A program made the position numbers and the translations under genes. Below, piece after piece: positions 16,265-26,900 of a DNA stretch of 64,000 nucleotides. The DNA is from Pleionea sediminis (GTDB lineage Bacteria; Pseudomonadota; Gammaproteobacteria; Enterobacterales; Kangiellaceae), in the NCBI RefSeq assembly GCF_007570825.1, contig NZ_SUNB01000005.1:124001-188000 (forward strand). The letters run 5' to 3'. How positions within the stretch are numbered: the first letter of the stretch is position 1; each line of letters starts with the position of its first letter. The notes under the pieces were generated by a model. The model saw only the letters and a list, made by a program, of their open reading frames with translations, made no database searches and had not been told where the DNA came from.

Positions 16265-17242
16265 ATGAGTAAAGAAATTCAACAAGGTCGGCGCGCCTTT
16301 TTAACCAAAGCCGCAGTGGCTTCCGCATCGCTTACCGGTGGTATGTTAATGGCAGGTGCTGCAAATGCTAACTCTGTAACCGCCGCGTCAGATGCTAATA
16401 AAACGAGTTCAAAATCCTACGATGGGAAAACCGCTTTTGTTACTGGAGGTGCCCGTGGTATTGGATTGGCAACAGCAGAAATGTTTGCTGCGAATGGAGC
16501 AAATGTCGTTATATTTGACATTGCATCGGGCTCCATTAAAGGTGTGCAATATCCCGTTGCATCGGAGGCCGACTTAAGTATCGCAAAAAACAAGATTGAG
16601 AGTTATGGTGTTAACTGTCTTGTTTATAAAGGTGATGTTAGAGACAGAGACGCGCAATCAAAAGCGATGAAGGAAACCGTAAATCGATTTGGCTCACTTG
16701 ATTTTGTTGTCGCGAATGCGGGCGTCACTCAAATCGGTGAGTTAGAAAAGTTTACCGATCAACAAGTTGATGCTGTCATTGATATTAATGTCGGTGGTGT
16801 TGTAAAAACCACTCAAGCAGCCATGCCATATATGCAACAACAAAAATCTGGCAGAATTGTTTATATCAGTTCAATTTTGGGACGGCAAGGCGATAAAGAC
16901 TGGCCCGTTTATAGTGCCAGTAAATGGGCAGTAATAGGATTCGCAAAGAGTACCGCTCACTTGCTAGGTAAAGATGGCATCACCTGTAATGTTATTTGTC
17001 CTGGCTTGGTTAACACACATTTGGTCAATAATCCTCAAATTTTGGGAGCCTGGTTACCCAATTCGCCCAATTGGGAGTCGGTAAACAATTGGCTAAAGAA
17101 TAATAACACCATTCCGATGGGCGCTTACGAACCCGAAGATATTGCCGCAGTGGTTAAATTGTTTTGTGAGCCTGCAACCAAAACGGTCACCGGTGAAATA
17201 TTCGATATTGCGCAAGGAGCAGCGGCAAAAGCATTAGGGTAG
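16265..17242 (+). CDS. Tat-exported short-chain dehydrogenase/reductase
   Basis: Short-chain dehydrogenase with a twin-arginine export signal, which is unusual because most SDRs stay in the cytosol with their NAD(P). The ATG at 16265 follows GGAG and gives MSKEIQQGRRAFLTKAAVAS, where GRRAFLTK is the Tat motif, then a hydrophobic stretch ending AGAANA. The Rossmann core has TGGARGIG, VVANAGVT, a catalytic Ser (YISSILG) and YSASK. The insert GVQYPVASEADL followed by DVRD recalls the carveol-dehydrogenase-like/mycofactocin-coupled SDR subgroup, whose cofactor stays bound; that could explain export with cofactor by Tat. It lies 51 bp after the aldo/keto reductase gene and is probably co-transcribed. 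Confidence 0.85.
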   Translation: MSKEIQQGRRAFLTKAAVASASLTGGMLMAGAANANSVTAASDANKTSSKSYDGKTAFVTGGARGIGLATAEMFAANGANVVIFDIASGSIKGVQYPVASEADLSIAKNKIESYGVNCLVYKGDVRDRDAQSKAMKETVNRFGSLDFVVANAGVTQIGELEKFTDQQVDAVIDINVGGVVKTTQAAMPYMQQQKSGRIVYISSILGRQGDKDWPVYSASKWAVIGFAKSTAHLLGKDGITCNVICPGLVNTHLVNNPQILGAWLPNSPNWESVNNWLKNNNTIPMGAYEPEDIAAVVKLFCEPATKTVTGEIFDIAQGAAAKALG

Positions 17243-17484
17243 TGTTTTTTCTTGTGCTTTTATCAACCGTTTTCTTATTCTTAAATATTGAATTCTGATG
17301 GTAAATTGCATCCTTGCTGTTACCATTAGAGTTCTGCTTTCTTTTCAGACTACCAACGACACTTCCTGCTAAAATAATCTGGAATTAGATATATACTATT
17401 TCTAGTGTATGTATATTAATGTAATGACCTGACAGAATATACTGAAGGTTTAAAGTCCGAATTACCGATAGAGTTGAATTAAAT

Positions 17485-17928
17485 ATGGTACTGAGACGAA
17501 TCAAGCTATTGCAAATAGGATTAGTCAGTTTCATTGGTCTGTATATTCTCTTTGGTATCTCATCTTTGCTTTGGAGTGAAACCGAAGGGCGCGTTTTAGA
17601 TGAGTCCAAAGTGAACCATTCTTATAAAGAGAGGTATATGGGGAAGGGCGCTTATCGTCCCGCTGGTTCCTATAATGTACAAAACATGACTTACGAATAC
17701 ACCGTTAACAATAGAAAATATACAAACAGCATGCTCTGTATCTGTCTACCTGTAGGTATCAATTATCAGATAAATAGTGATAGAGTAACTGTATATTACT
17801 TACCGTTTTCGCCTGGTATCGCTGTTGTCTCTCCTGGACCTTACTTTACGGTACCTGTCATATTGGGTGTGATAGCTCTCGGTTTAAGTGCAGTATCGAG
17901 CTTTTTGCAAAAATTTCAGATAAAATAG
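17485..17928 (+). CDS. DUF3592-like membrane protein
   Basis: Two-helix membrane protein resembling DUF3592. A hydrophobic helix covers residues of about 8-30 and another 120-140. Between them lies a soluble, probably periplasmic part with the family pattern: LLWSETEGRVLDESKV, then MTYEYTVNNRKYTN, then VTVYYLPFSPGIAVVSPG. The function of DUF3592 is unknown; the domain appears near many unrelated genes. It is followed by an unrelated small protein gene 64 bp downstream. Confidence 0.7.
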   Translation: MVLRRIKLLQIGLVSFIGLYILFGISSLLWSETEGRVLDESKVNHSYKERYMGKGAYRPAGSYNVQNMTYEYTVNNRKYTNSMLCICLPVGINYQINSDRVTVYYLPFSPGIAVVSPGPYFTVPVILGVIALGLSAVSSFLQKFQIK

Positions 17929-17992
17929 ATCAACGATTCAAGAAAGTGTCAAAGAGTATTAAACACGCAATAAAGAGTTTAGAAATAATCTT

Positions 17993-18424
17993 ATGAGCAA
18001 TAAAAAACACATTGAAGAGATTACGGTTGAAGATTTACAAGCACATCGCTGGTGCTTTTATCAAAGCGAAAATGATGATCAAAACCTCATTGAATACGTA
18101 ATTTCTGAGGAACACCCTGAATTTTCAGAAGAGGGGATCGAACTTGAACTCGCTGAATTCCACTTTGCCAATGGTAAAGTCGCGTTAGGTCTTTATGATG
18201 GATTTGAGGCCTTTAATATTATGACACCAACCGACTGGTATTCTTTTTGGTATGGTGTAGAAAAGCCAGAGCAAGAAGATGTTTTACGGTTACAAAGTTA
18301 TTTAAAGCAGGAGGAATTAGAGCTTCCTGTAAAAGCGATTGCCAAGTGGTCAAAGATTGAAAGGACATACCATGGTATTCAATATATTAATTCAGAGGGT
18401 GAAGCTGAAGAAATTCGGATCTGA
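17993..18424 (+). CDS. Small acidic cytosolic protein of unknown function
   Basis: A 143-residue soluble protein rich in Glu, with no signal, no membrane segment and no family I recognise. Tryptophans are common (HRWCFYQ, TDWYSFWYGVEKP, AKWSKIE), and beta-type phrases such as LAEFHFANGKVALGLYDG suggest a compact mixed fold. Codon use looks like the neighbours. It may share a transcript with the DUF3592-like gene upstream. The start ATG at 17993 has only a weak ribosome binding site. Confidence 0.6.
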   Translation: MSNKKHIEEITVEDLQAHRWCFYQSENDDQNLIEYVISEEHPEFSEEGIELELAEFHFANGKVALGLYDGFEAFNIMTPTDWYSFWYGVEKPEQEDVLRLQSYLKQEELELPVKAIAKWSKIERTYHGIQYINSEGEAEEIRI

Positions 18425-18455
18425 AAAGACACATCAAATTGTCTGAGGTAATTAC

Positions 18456-18530
18456 ATGAAAAGAATATCGATGTACATGAGTATATCAATATTCTTATTT
18501 ATTTTTTTGATATTTAGTTTATTTTTTTAA
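18456..18530 (+). CDS. Possible 24-residue hydrophobic micro-protein
   Basis: ATG at 18456 follows TGAGGT at a normal distance and opens a 24-residue frame to TAA at 18528: MKRISMYMSISIFLFIFLIF, then SLFF. It has a short basic head and one hydrophobic helix, the build of known small membrane peptides. Its end overlaps the 3' end of the convergent gene at 18519. The high A/T content could make such a frame by chance, so this is a weak call. Confidence 0.3.
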   Translation: MKRISMYMSISIFLFIFLIFSLFF

Positions 18531-18821
18531 TTTAATATCTGTTGTGTAGGTGATGTTTGATGAAGCAATGGTATCAGTGCATATTTTTGAGTCTTTTGTT
18601 TTAATTTTAAAAACGTCGTTTACACTATTTGATTGATTGGAATCGCAAATTGCTTTGGCAATAAAACATCCTGCAATACAAGGGGCTACGGGACCACCAA
18701 GATCACCTTGTACCATGAAACAAATATCTGTACATACCTCAAACTTATCTTGGCAACTACGTGCTTGTGCATTGTTAGAGAAAGACACCATCAGGAAAAA
18801 GCTAAATATTAAGTATTTCAT
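18519..18821 (-). CDS. Small cysteine-rich secreted protein
   Basis: A 100-residue exported protein. GAGGA lies eight bases before the ATG, and the signal peptide is MKYLIFSFFLMVSFSNNAQA with cleavage before RSCQDK. The mature part has an N-terminal cluster of five to seven cysteines spaced like a disulfide-stapled helical hairpin (SCQDKFEVCTDICF, then PCIAGCFIAKAIC), and one more near the C terminus. I know no family. Possible roles include a small secreted peptide or an envelope stress protein; nothing here decides. It is alone on its strand, with a 590-bp gene-free region on its other side. Confidence 0.65.
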   Translation of the reverse strand: MKYLIFSFFLMVSFSNNAQARSCQDKFEVCTDICFMVQGDLGGPVAPCIAGCFIAKAICDSNQSNSVNDVFKIKTKDSKICTDTIASSNITYTTDIKLKK

Positions 18822-19409
18822 TGTAAAAATCCTCTCGTTATTTATATTTTTTATTTTTAGTGAACAGCATATGCATAAAGTTCACGTTATTAAAAATACA
18901 TGATTATCGCTATTGATTCTAAAGTAATTATTTACATCAAAAATCGATTGATATTTGGATTCGTCTTAATACTTGAAATATCAAAAGTGAAATTATAAGT
19001 GAGAATGTAGTGATATGTTCCGTTTCGTAATCGATTTGAATTCTTTAACAATGAATTGAGCGACTTTAATATTCCTAGAGTTATACAGCTAAGAAAAATG
19101 GCAGTGATAATCTGTGGATTCATAATGTACGTTAACATTTTATTAAACGTTCAATAATGAACTGGACTCATTAAAATGAAGTTTGATTATCTATTTTTGA
19201 GACTCTACAACATCAAGTAAAAGTGGATAGGTATATTTTTTGAATTGTTAAGTTATAAAAGGTTCGACCTGTATCGTCCTGTGACTATTAAAATCCCCAT
19301 ATTATTGTTAGTTATTATACAATATCGCAATCTAAGAACGTATTTAATTAGGTCTATGTAGCACCACGGTATCACTCTGGTGCAAATTTGAGCTTTTTGC
19401 AGCATCATT
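18822..19409. other. Gene-free region upstream of the hybrid kinase
   Basis: About 590 bp with only short frames. A 68-codon minus-strand frame at 18932-19138 has a hydrophobic middle, but no ribosome binding site and biased A/T composition, so I leave it out. This region must carry the kinase promoter, which I cannot identify. Confidence 0.4.
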
Positions 19410-22400
19410 ATGTCTAAAATAAAACCAATAATTATCTTAATGCTCACTGTCGCTTTTGAAATCAGCTTTGCTGAATGCATCGGAGACTGTGTTGGCAATA
19501 AGCAACCAAAAGGATTGACGAGTACGGTCGATTTTCGTCCATCACTGCAGTTTCAGCATTATGGCGTTGAACATGGTTTATCAAATATTAGTATTGGTGA
19601 ACGTTCAATTCTAAGAGACAGGCAAGGCTTTCTTTGGATTGCAACGCAAGACGGTCTTAATCGTTACGATGGTCACCAGTTTAAACATTTTTTTCATGAT
19701 CCAAATAATGATAATTCGATTTCGAATAATATTACCGGTGCTCTTTTTGAAGATGACAAAGGATTGATTTGGATTGGAACTTGGGGTGGAGGGATTAACC
19801 GTTTTGATCCGGTTTCGGAAAAGTTTACTCGCTATAAGTTAGACACATTGAGTCAACCCAACTTTCGTCGCAATTACATTTCTGATATTACACAAGATAA
19901 CAATGGCACAATTTGGGCCGGAACACAGAATGGTTTGGTCTTTAAAAAAGCGTCACAAGATGAGTTCGAACCTTATATTCATTCGATAAATGGTGAAATA
20001 CCGCTAGCGTCCATTGATGTTAGAGTCTTGCATTACGACAGTCACAATTACCTTTGGGTCGGGACTCGTGATGAAGGTATCGTTCGAATAAATTTAACCA
20101 ATCATCAACACGACTACTTTACGCAAAGCTCACCCAATCCCTTCAAACTCCATCATAATGACATTCAAGATATATACGAGGATCATCAATCTAACATCTG
20201 GATTAGCACCAGTTCTGGCTTGAGCTATTTCGACGTTTCAAAACAACATATAAACTGGCCCTTTGGAGAGTTTGAACGTCATCCTTTGAATCATGAACTC
20301 GTTAGAAAAATTACCGGAGATGCTGAGGGTAACTTATGGATAACCACGTTATTTGGTTTATTCCAGGTCGATAGTCGTACATTAGAATTTAAACTTTATC
20401 GGCACGATCCAAGTGATATTACCAGCTTAAGCAGTCACGATGTTAATACTATATACCGAGATAACGAAGGCAATATATGGCTTGGTTTTCAGGAAAATGG
20501 ACTTGACCGTTTTCACCCGGCTCAACAACATTTTAATTTTCACAAAAGTTTTTATCAGAATTATAAAGGTTCTAATAACTTACCTGTCAGCACATTACTG
20601 TTGGATAACCATCAATCGCTCTGGATTGGAACACCTGGGAATGGGTTGTATCGAAAACGAGAGGGCGATAACGATAGTGATGTTGTGCAATACAATGTAG
20701 CGACGGGTAGTTTAAGTGACAATCAAATCAGTAGTTTGTTTCTCGATAGCGGCAATAATGTTTGGGTTGGCACGTTTGGTGGTGGGTTGAATCGGTACGA
20801 TGACGAAACGGATTCATTGAGTACTTTTAGTTTTGACCGGAATGTCGAGAATAGTTTAAGCAATAACTACGTGCACTCTATGGCTCAAGATTCCTCGGGG
20901 GCTTTGTGGGTGGGCACTTCTCAAGGGCTTAATCGGCTCGATGAAGATGGTACATCGTTTACTCGCTTTTTTTCGCGAAACAGCAAACCACACAGTCATA
21001 GAGGACAAAGCATTCAAAGTATTGAGCCTGATAAAAATGGAAATCTTTGGCTGGGTACTAAAGAAGGATTGTTCTACTTTCATACCAAAACCTACGAGTA
21101 TAAACAGTTTGTTCACGTTAAAGATCAAACGGACAGTTTGAGTAATAACTGGGTTGTTGCCATTTATCTTGATAAACAAGAGCGACTTTGGATTGGTACG
21201 GCGGGTGGGGGATTAAATTTATTTGATCCAATGACCCAAAAGTTTGAACGATTTGGCTTAAAAGAAGGTTTGCCCAGTGGGATTGTGTACGATATTTTTC
21301 AAGACTCTGAAGGAATAATGTGGATAAGTACCGCCAATGGATTGGTGTCTTTTGATTACTCAAGCAATCGATTTTTACGTTACACGACACTGCAAGGACT
21401 GCAGGATAACAATTTTAATGTAGGAGCTTTTCAAGCAACAAACGGCGAACTATTTTTTGGTGGTCCTAAGGGATTTAATCGATTTTTCCCAGAACAAATT
21501 AAGGCTCAAGAAGAACAACAAGAGAGTAAGGTTGTCTTAACCGATTTTTTACTTTTTAATAAATCGGTATCTGTTGCATCAACTGATATCTCTTTCAATA
21601 CAACGGGTGAACAATCTTCGGTTTTGAAACGCTCCATTTTTAGCACTGAAAAAATAGTGTTAGATCACACTCACAATTTATTTGGCTTCGAATTCTCAGA
21701 CTTGAACTTTAATCATTCTAAACAGGGATTTATTTACCGACTAAAAGGATGGGATGAAAATTGGGTGATGACTGATTCAAATAAACGTTATGCAACTTAT
21801 ACCAATATTCCCCCGGGAGACTATGAGTTTCAAGTTATGACTGTTTCTGAATCAACAGGAGCGACAATTCTTCCCACGTCGGTTGGCATTGTGATTAATG
21901 CAGCACCTTGGAAGACGTATTGGGCTTATACACTATATAGCTTGTTGGCCTTATCGATGATCGCTACTTTTTATTGGCTGGTGTTAAGAAAGAAGGCCGC
22001 TGAAGAGGAAACTCGAATTGCGACAGAAATAGCAGCAACCAAAGAACAATTATTGGCGAATGTTTCTCACGAGTTTCGTACACCTTTGACTTTAATATTG
22101 GGACCCGTTCGTACATTATTAGAGCAAGTGAATAATGAAACATCGGTAAAATTGTTGAATCATATCGAAGAAAATGGAAAACGATTGTTATCAATGGTTG
22201 AACAATTATTGGATATGGCAAAAATTTCCTGGAGTCATGAAGATGATTTAAAGCCGCTGTCATTGGTCACAGCATGTCGGTCAATCGTTCATTCTTTCCA
22301 ACCCGTAGCAAATCAAAAGCAAATAAAACTCGACCTATTTACGACGCTCGAGAATGAATGCTTCGTTGATATCTCTGCTGATAATCTGGAAACATTACTG

Positions 22401-23708
22401 ATAAACCTCTTGTCAAATGCGATTAAATATACACCACCTAAAGGCACGATAACAATTTCAATAGAAGAAACATCGGATATGGTCGTGATTAAAGTGAGCG
22501 ATACGGGTTACGGAATTGACCCAAGAGATCAGCGCCGAATTTTTGACCGCTTTACTCGTGTCGAGCACACTCAGCATATCGCGCCGGGTGCTGGTATTGG
22601 TTTGTCTTTGGTTAAGACAATTGTAAAACGCTCGGGCGGAACGATTTCGGTTTGCAGTAAACTCAATAAAGGCAGTGAGTTTAAAGTGACTCTCCCTCGA
22701 TCGAAAAAAATTGAGGCGTTCAAATCTAATGGTCAGTTTGTCACGAGTTATTCCGTGACGCGTTCTATTGAAGATTTAACGTCGAATTTGAACATGGTGC
22801 GTGCAAAAGATCGGACTTTTCAAGGTGTCGTTCATTCTAGTAATCGAGTTTCAAAAGAAAACCAAGCGATCGAGCGAACGCTGTTAAATTGTGATAAGCC
22901 GAGCCTATTGGTCGTTGAAGACAACTTTGAAATGCGAAGTTATATTTGTGATTTGTTAAAAGATGACTTTGACGTTTTGCAGGCCAGTGATGGTGATCAG
23001 GGATTGACATTGGCAAAGCAGGAATGTCCCGATTTAATTATTGCTGATGTGATGATGCCTCGTTTGGATGGTTTCCAGATGCTTAATAAAATACGCAATG
23101 AATTAATTACCAGTCACATTCCAGTCATATTATTAACGGCGAAAGGCGACCAACAAAGTCGATTAAAAGGGCTCTCGGCTTTAGCCGATGATTATTTGAC
23201 CAAGCCCTTTGTGCCAAAGGAACTTATGACTCGTATTCATAACTTGCTTATTATTCGAGAAATACTAAAAGTACGTTTCAGAAATACAGTTTGTGGCCAA
23301 GCGGAAAAATCGGCAGGTCATCGCACGTCAAATACGGCACCTGAAAGTAAGGCGTTTACTGAAAAAGAGTTGCAGTTTTATCGAAAGTTTGAAAAGTATA
23401 TTGCTCAGCGATATCACGAAACAGGATTGGTGCTTTCTATGGTTGCCAAAGAATTGGCGATGAGTGATAGACAATTTCAGAGAAAACTGAGTGCTTTAGG
23501 CATGGGATTTTCTGAATTTCTGAAATCGTATCGATTGGAACAGGCTTCGCAAATGTTAAAAGCACAAGAAAAAATTACGAGTATTTGTGAGAAGGTTGGT
23601 TTTAGCTCCAGTACCTATTTTGCTCGATGCTTCAAAGCCAAATACGGCTGTTCACCTTCACAATATCGAGACGATCATCAAGTTAAAACAGAAGTGGATT
23701 CTGTGTGA
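19410..23708 (+). CDS. Hybrid two-component sensor (propeller, kinase, receiver, AraC)
   Basis: One-protein signalling system of the HTCS type. After a signal peptide (residues 1-21) come fourteen propeller repeats of the two-component-regulator kind (WIGTWGGGINRFDP, WVGTFGGGLNRYDD and so on, about residues 65-700), that is, two seven-bladed propellers in the periplasm. Next are a Y_Y_Y domain (FIYRLKGWDENWV, PPGDYEFQV), one membrane helix, a histidine kinase (NVSHEFRTPLT, NLLSNAIKYTP, DTGYGIDP, GAGIGLSLVK), a receiver (VVEDNFEM, ADVMMPRLDG, KPF), and a C-terminal AraC-type DNA-binding domain. All catalytic residues are present. In Bacteroidetes such proteins control polysaccharide genes; here the next gene is the synthase at 23986, the best candidate target. 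Confidence 0.93.
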   Translation: MSKIKPIIILMLTVAFEISFAECIGDCVGNKQPKGLTSTVDFRPSLQFQHYGVEHGLSNISIGERSILRDRQGFLWIATQDGLNRYDGHQFKHFFHDPNNDNSISNNITGALFEDDKGLIWIGTWGGGINRFDPVSEKFTRYKLDTLSQPNFRRNYISDITQDNNGTIWAGTQNGLVFKKASQDEFEPYIHSINGEIPLASIDVRVLHYDSHNYLWVGTRDEGIVRINLTNHQHDYFTQSSPNPFKLHHNDIQDIYEDHQSNIWISTSSGLSYFDVSKQHINWPFGEFERHPLNHELVRKITGDAEGNLWITTLFGLFQVDSRTLEFKLYRHDPSDITSLSSHDVNTIYRDNEGNIWLGFQENGLDRFHPAQQHFNFHKSFYQNYKGSNNLPVSTLLLDNHQSLWIGTPGNGLYRKREGDNDSDVVQYNVATGSLSDNQISSLFLDSGNNVWVGTFGGGLNRYDDETDSLSTFSFDRNVENSLSNNYVHSMAQDSSGALWVGTSQGLNRLDEDGTSFTRFFSRNSKPHSHRGQSIQSIEPDKNGNLWLGTKEGLFYFHTKTYEYKQFVHVKDQTDSLSNNWVVAIYLDKQERLWIGTAGGGLNLFDPMTQKFERFGLKEGLPSGIVYDIFQDSEGIMWISTANGLVSFDYSSNRFLRYTTLQGLQDNNFNVGAFQATNGELFFGGPKGFNRFFPEQIKAQEEQQESKVVLTDFLLFNKSVSVASTDISFNTTGEQSSVLKRSIFSTEKIVLDHTHNLFGFEFSDLNFNHSKQGFIYRLKGWDENWVMTDSNKRYATYTNIPPGDYEFQVMTVSESTGATILPTSVGIVINAAPWKTYWAYTLYSLLALSMIATFYWLVLRKKAAEEETRIATEIAATKEQLLANVSHEFRTPLTLILGPVRTLLEQVNNETSVKLLNHIEENGKRLLSMVEQLLDMAKISWSHEDDLKPLSLVTACRSIVHSFQPVANQKQIKLDLFTTLENECFVDISADNLETLLINLLSNAIKYTPPKGTITISIEETSDMVVIKVSDTGYGIDPRDQRRIFDRFTRVEHTQHIAPGAGIGLSLVKTIVKRSGGTISVCSKLNKGSEFKVTLPRSKKIEAFKSNGQFVTSYSVTRSIEDLTSNLNMVRAKDRTFQGVVHSSNRVSKENQAIERTLLNCDKPSLLVVEDNFEMRSYICDLLKDDFDVLQASDGDQGLTLAKQECPDLIIADVMMPRLDGFQMLNKIRNELITSHIPVILLTAKGDQQSRLKGLSALADDYLTKPFVPKELMTRIHNLLIIREILKVRFRNTVCGQAEKSAGHRTSNTAPESKAFTEKELQFYRKFEKYIAQRYHETGLVLSMVAKELAMSDRQFQRKLSALGMGFSEFLKSYRLEQASQMLKAQEKITSICEKVGFSSSTYFARCFKAKYGCSPSQYRDDHQVKTEVDSV

Positions 23709-23985
23709 CAATTAATTCTTTAAGGAATTATCTCCTTGGGGTCTTATTCCCGATGTGCTTATTTCAACACTTAATTTGACACTTATTGAGTACGATAATC
23801 TCAGTTGGCGCAATATTTTAGCCTGTGGCGTATTTTTACTAGTCAAAATGGCGCCAATATTTCATACATACGACATCTTAATACTAACTCTGCTTTTCCA
23901 TGACTCCTTATTATCCGCGCTAACTGATCGACCTTTGTTTAGCTCAGGTCATTAATCTACCCAGCGACAATAAAAGGAAAAACAG

Positions 23986-26900
23986 ATGGATTCATTGAAT
24001 AGCAGTAAGATTGAAACTGTTTGCGAATTAATCGAAAAGCATTGGTTACAACATCCCGAAAAAGTTGCCATTGTCGACGGAGAGACAGACGTCGATTACG
24101 AGCGTTTAGTTAAAAGATCCCATTCGATTGCGATTGAAATTAAAAGAAGAGGTATAGCGCATGGTTCATTAGTAGGTGTTTGTATGAATCGTTCGTGGGA
24201 ACTGATAGCAACTTTGCTGGGCGTTATGCGAGCAGGGTGTGCCTACCTTCCTTTAGACCCAGCTTATCCTCAAGATCGTGTGCAATATATGCTGGATAAT
24301 TCACAAGCGGCGGCTTCGATTGTCGATACCACAGATTCTGCTAAATTATGCGAAGATTCGCCACAAGTCCTTTGGCTCGACAAAATAAAAGATACTGTGA
24401 ATGAATCCGAATTAGAGTTTTTGAACAGTTCAACTCAACCCTCTGCCAACGATCTGGCTTATATTATTTATACTTCAGGTTCTACTGGACGACCTAAAGG
24501 CGTGGCGATTGAGCACCACAGTGTTGTGACAATGACGCAGGCAGTTAGAGAGTTATTTGATGATGATGATTTAAACGGTGTTCTTGCTGCGGCTTCTATT
24601 TGTTTCGACACGTCAGTGATGGAAATATTTGGTACTTTATCATTAGGCGGTACCGTTATTCTTGCTAAAAATGCGCTGCAGTTACCTCATCTTCCTGCTT
24701 TAGATCGAGTAAGAACTTGCGTGATGGTGGCATCATCAATGCAGACTTTATTGGCAACCGAATTTTCGGTTTTTCAGTCACAAGAAAAGCACATTCAATT
24801 ACCAACTGCCATTCGTTGTCTTGTTTTTGGTGGAGAAGCCTTGAAGCGTTCGTTAGTTGATCAAATACACGCCTGTAACTCAGAGATTAGAGTTTTTAAT
24901 GCTTATGGACCAACGGAAGATACCGTGTTTTCAACGATTACTGAAATTAAACCCGGTACTCAAGTCGTGACGATTGGCCAATCGGTGAAGGACTCACGAG
25001 CATACATTTTAGACAATGCTATGCAACCCGTGACGAAAGGAGCTGAAGGTGAGCTCTATCTATCTGGAAACAAACTGGCACGGGGTTATTTATTTGATGA
25101 AAAGTTGACAAAAGAGCGATTTATTGAAAAGGAACCCAGTGAATTAATTCCTGAAACTAGATTGTATAAAACCGGCGATCTATGTCGTGAGACGAATGAT
25201 GGGAAAATTGAATTTATTGGTCGAGTGGATCAACAAGTCAAAATAAGAGGTTTTCGAATTGAGTTAGAAGAAATTGAATCGACGCTCGAATCAATGCCGG
25301 GTGTGGATGCTGCTGCCGCTGCTGCGATTGATGGCGGTATCGGTCAAAAGATTCTTGCTGTGTTTGTTGTTTGCCATGATGCAAAAGTAACTGACAATTC
25401 AATTAAAGATTATCTAATGCACCGATTACCAAAGTATATGGTTCCTCAAGTCGTAAATTTTCTTAAAGAACTTCCGGTTTTACCCAATGATAAGCTCGAT
25501 CGGAAAAAATTGATAAGCCTGGACGTTGGTATAACCAAAAACTCGAGTGTGAATGAACTTTCTTCTAATGACAAAAAATCAAACGAACTTATGCAGCAGC
25601 TTTTCGGTAATAACATTGAAAAGCAAGCGACCCTGCTGTCTATTATTCAACGTGAAATAGCTTCAATACTTAATGTGCATGATGCAAAAGAACTATCGCC
25701 CGAGGAAACGTTTAGCAGTTTGGGAATTGATTCTCTTACCTCTTTAGAGTTGGCGTGTCGTTTAACCAATTTAATTGGGCGGGATTTACCATCGAATATA
25801 ATCTATGAATACCCAACGCCCAATGCATTGGTAGATTATATTATTGATAGATTAGAAAATAACTTCGACAGTCAAAATCCCGAAAATTCACATCGAAATC
25901 AATCGGTGAACAAAGCGACCAATACACTTGCCAGTTTTCAGAGCAATATTCAATCCAGCCATCCAACTTTTCAAGCGGCAAAAGCGAATGCCTGGAGCGC
26001 CACTGATAAAAGTGTATTTGTGCAAGAAGTTATGACAATGGTGAATAGCCAACGAAGAAATCCATACAGTAAGGTCATTCGTACCGGGAGCTCGTCGAGA
26101 GGACTGGTGAGCGATATGTATAATGATGAAGAGCAAGAAGCCATCATATGGACCACCAATTTATATCTAGGTTTAAATCGTGATGAAACGGTGATTGAAA
26201 ACGCGGTGTCAGCGGTTAAAGAATTTGGAACGGGAATGGGCACCTCTGCTGCAGCTTCTGGGCTCACAGATTTACATCTTGAGTTTGAAAAGGAGTTTGC
26301 AGAATTAACGGGCAAACCAAGCGCGTGTTTATTTCCCACCGGATACACTGCAAATGTTGGCGCGGTTGCCGGATTGTTGGGTAAAGATGATGTGGTGGTT
26401 ATTGATCAATTGTGCCACGCTTCCATTGTTGATGGCGCGAGACTTTGCGGAGCAACCATTCGAACCTTTCAACACAATAATGCTGCGGATCTGGAAGCCG
26501 TTCTAGAATCGGAAGCTTCACCATATCGTACCATCTTAGTTGTATTGGAAGGCGTTTACAGTATGGGAGAGGGTGCAGCTCCGGTCGCTGACATTTTACA
26601 CACGGCAAAAAAATACAATGCGCTTACTTTAGTCGATGAAGCACATTCATTTGGTTTTTATGGTGAAGGAGGTGCGGGTATTTGTGCGGAACAAGGCGTT
26701 ACCGAGCAGGCTGACTTTATCATGACCACACTGAGTAAAGCCTTAGGTAGTTTAGGTGGTGTTGTATCGGCAAAACAAGAATATGTTGATTTATTACGCT
26801 CCTCATCAAGAGCTTTTATCTTTCAAGCGTCGGTCAGCCCGGCCGATATTGCCGCGGCATTAACGTCACTTCGTCGATTAAAATCGGATGAAGGATTAAG

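Noticed and set aside
18932..19138. 68-codon membrane-like frame on the minus strand
   Set aside because: Very A/T-rich, no ribosome binding site, no neighbour, no known family.
23755..23955. 66-codon frame between the sensor and the synthase genes
   Set aside because: No ribosome binding site and no coding character; more likely leader DNA of the synthase gene.
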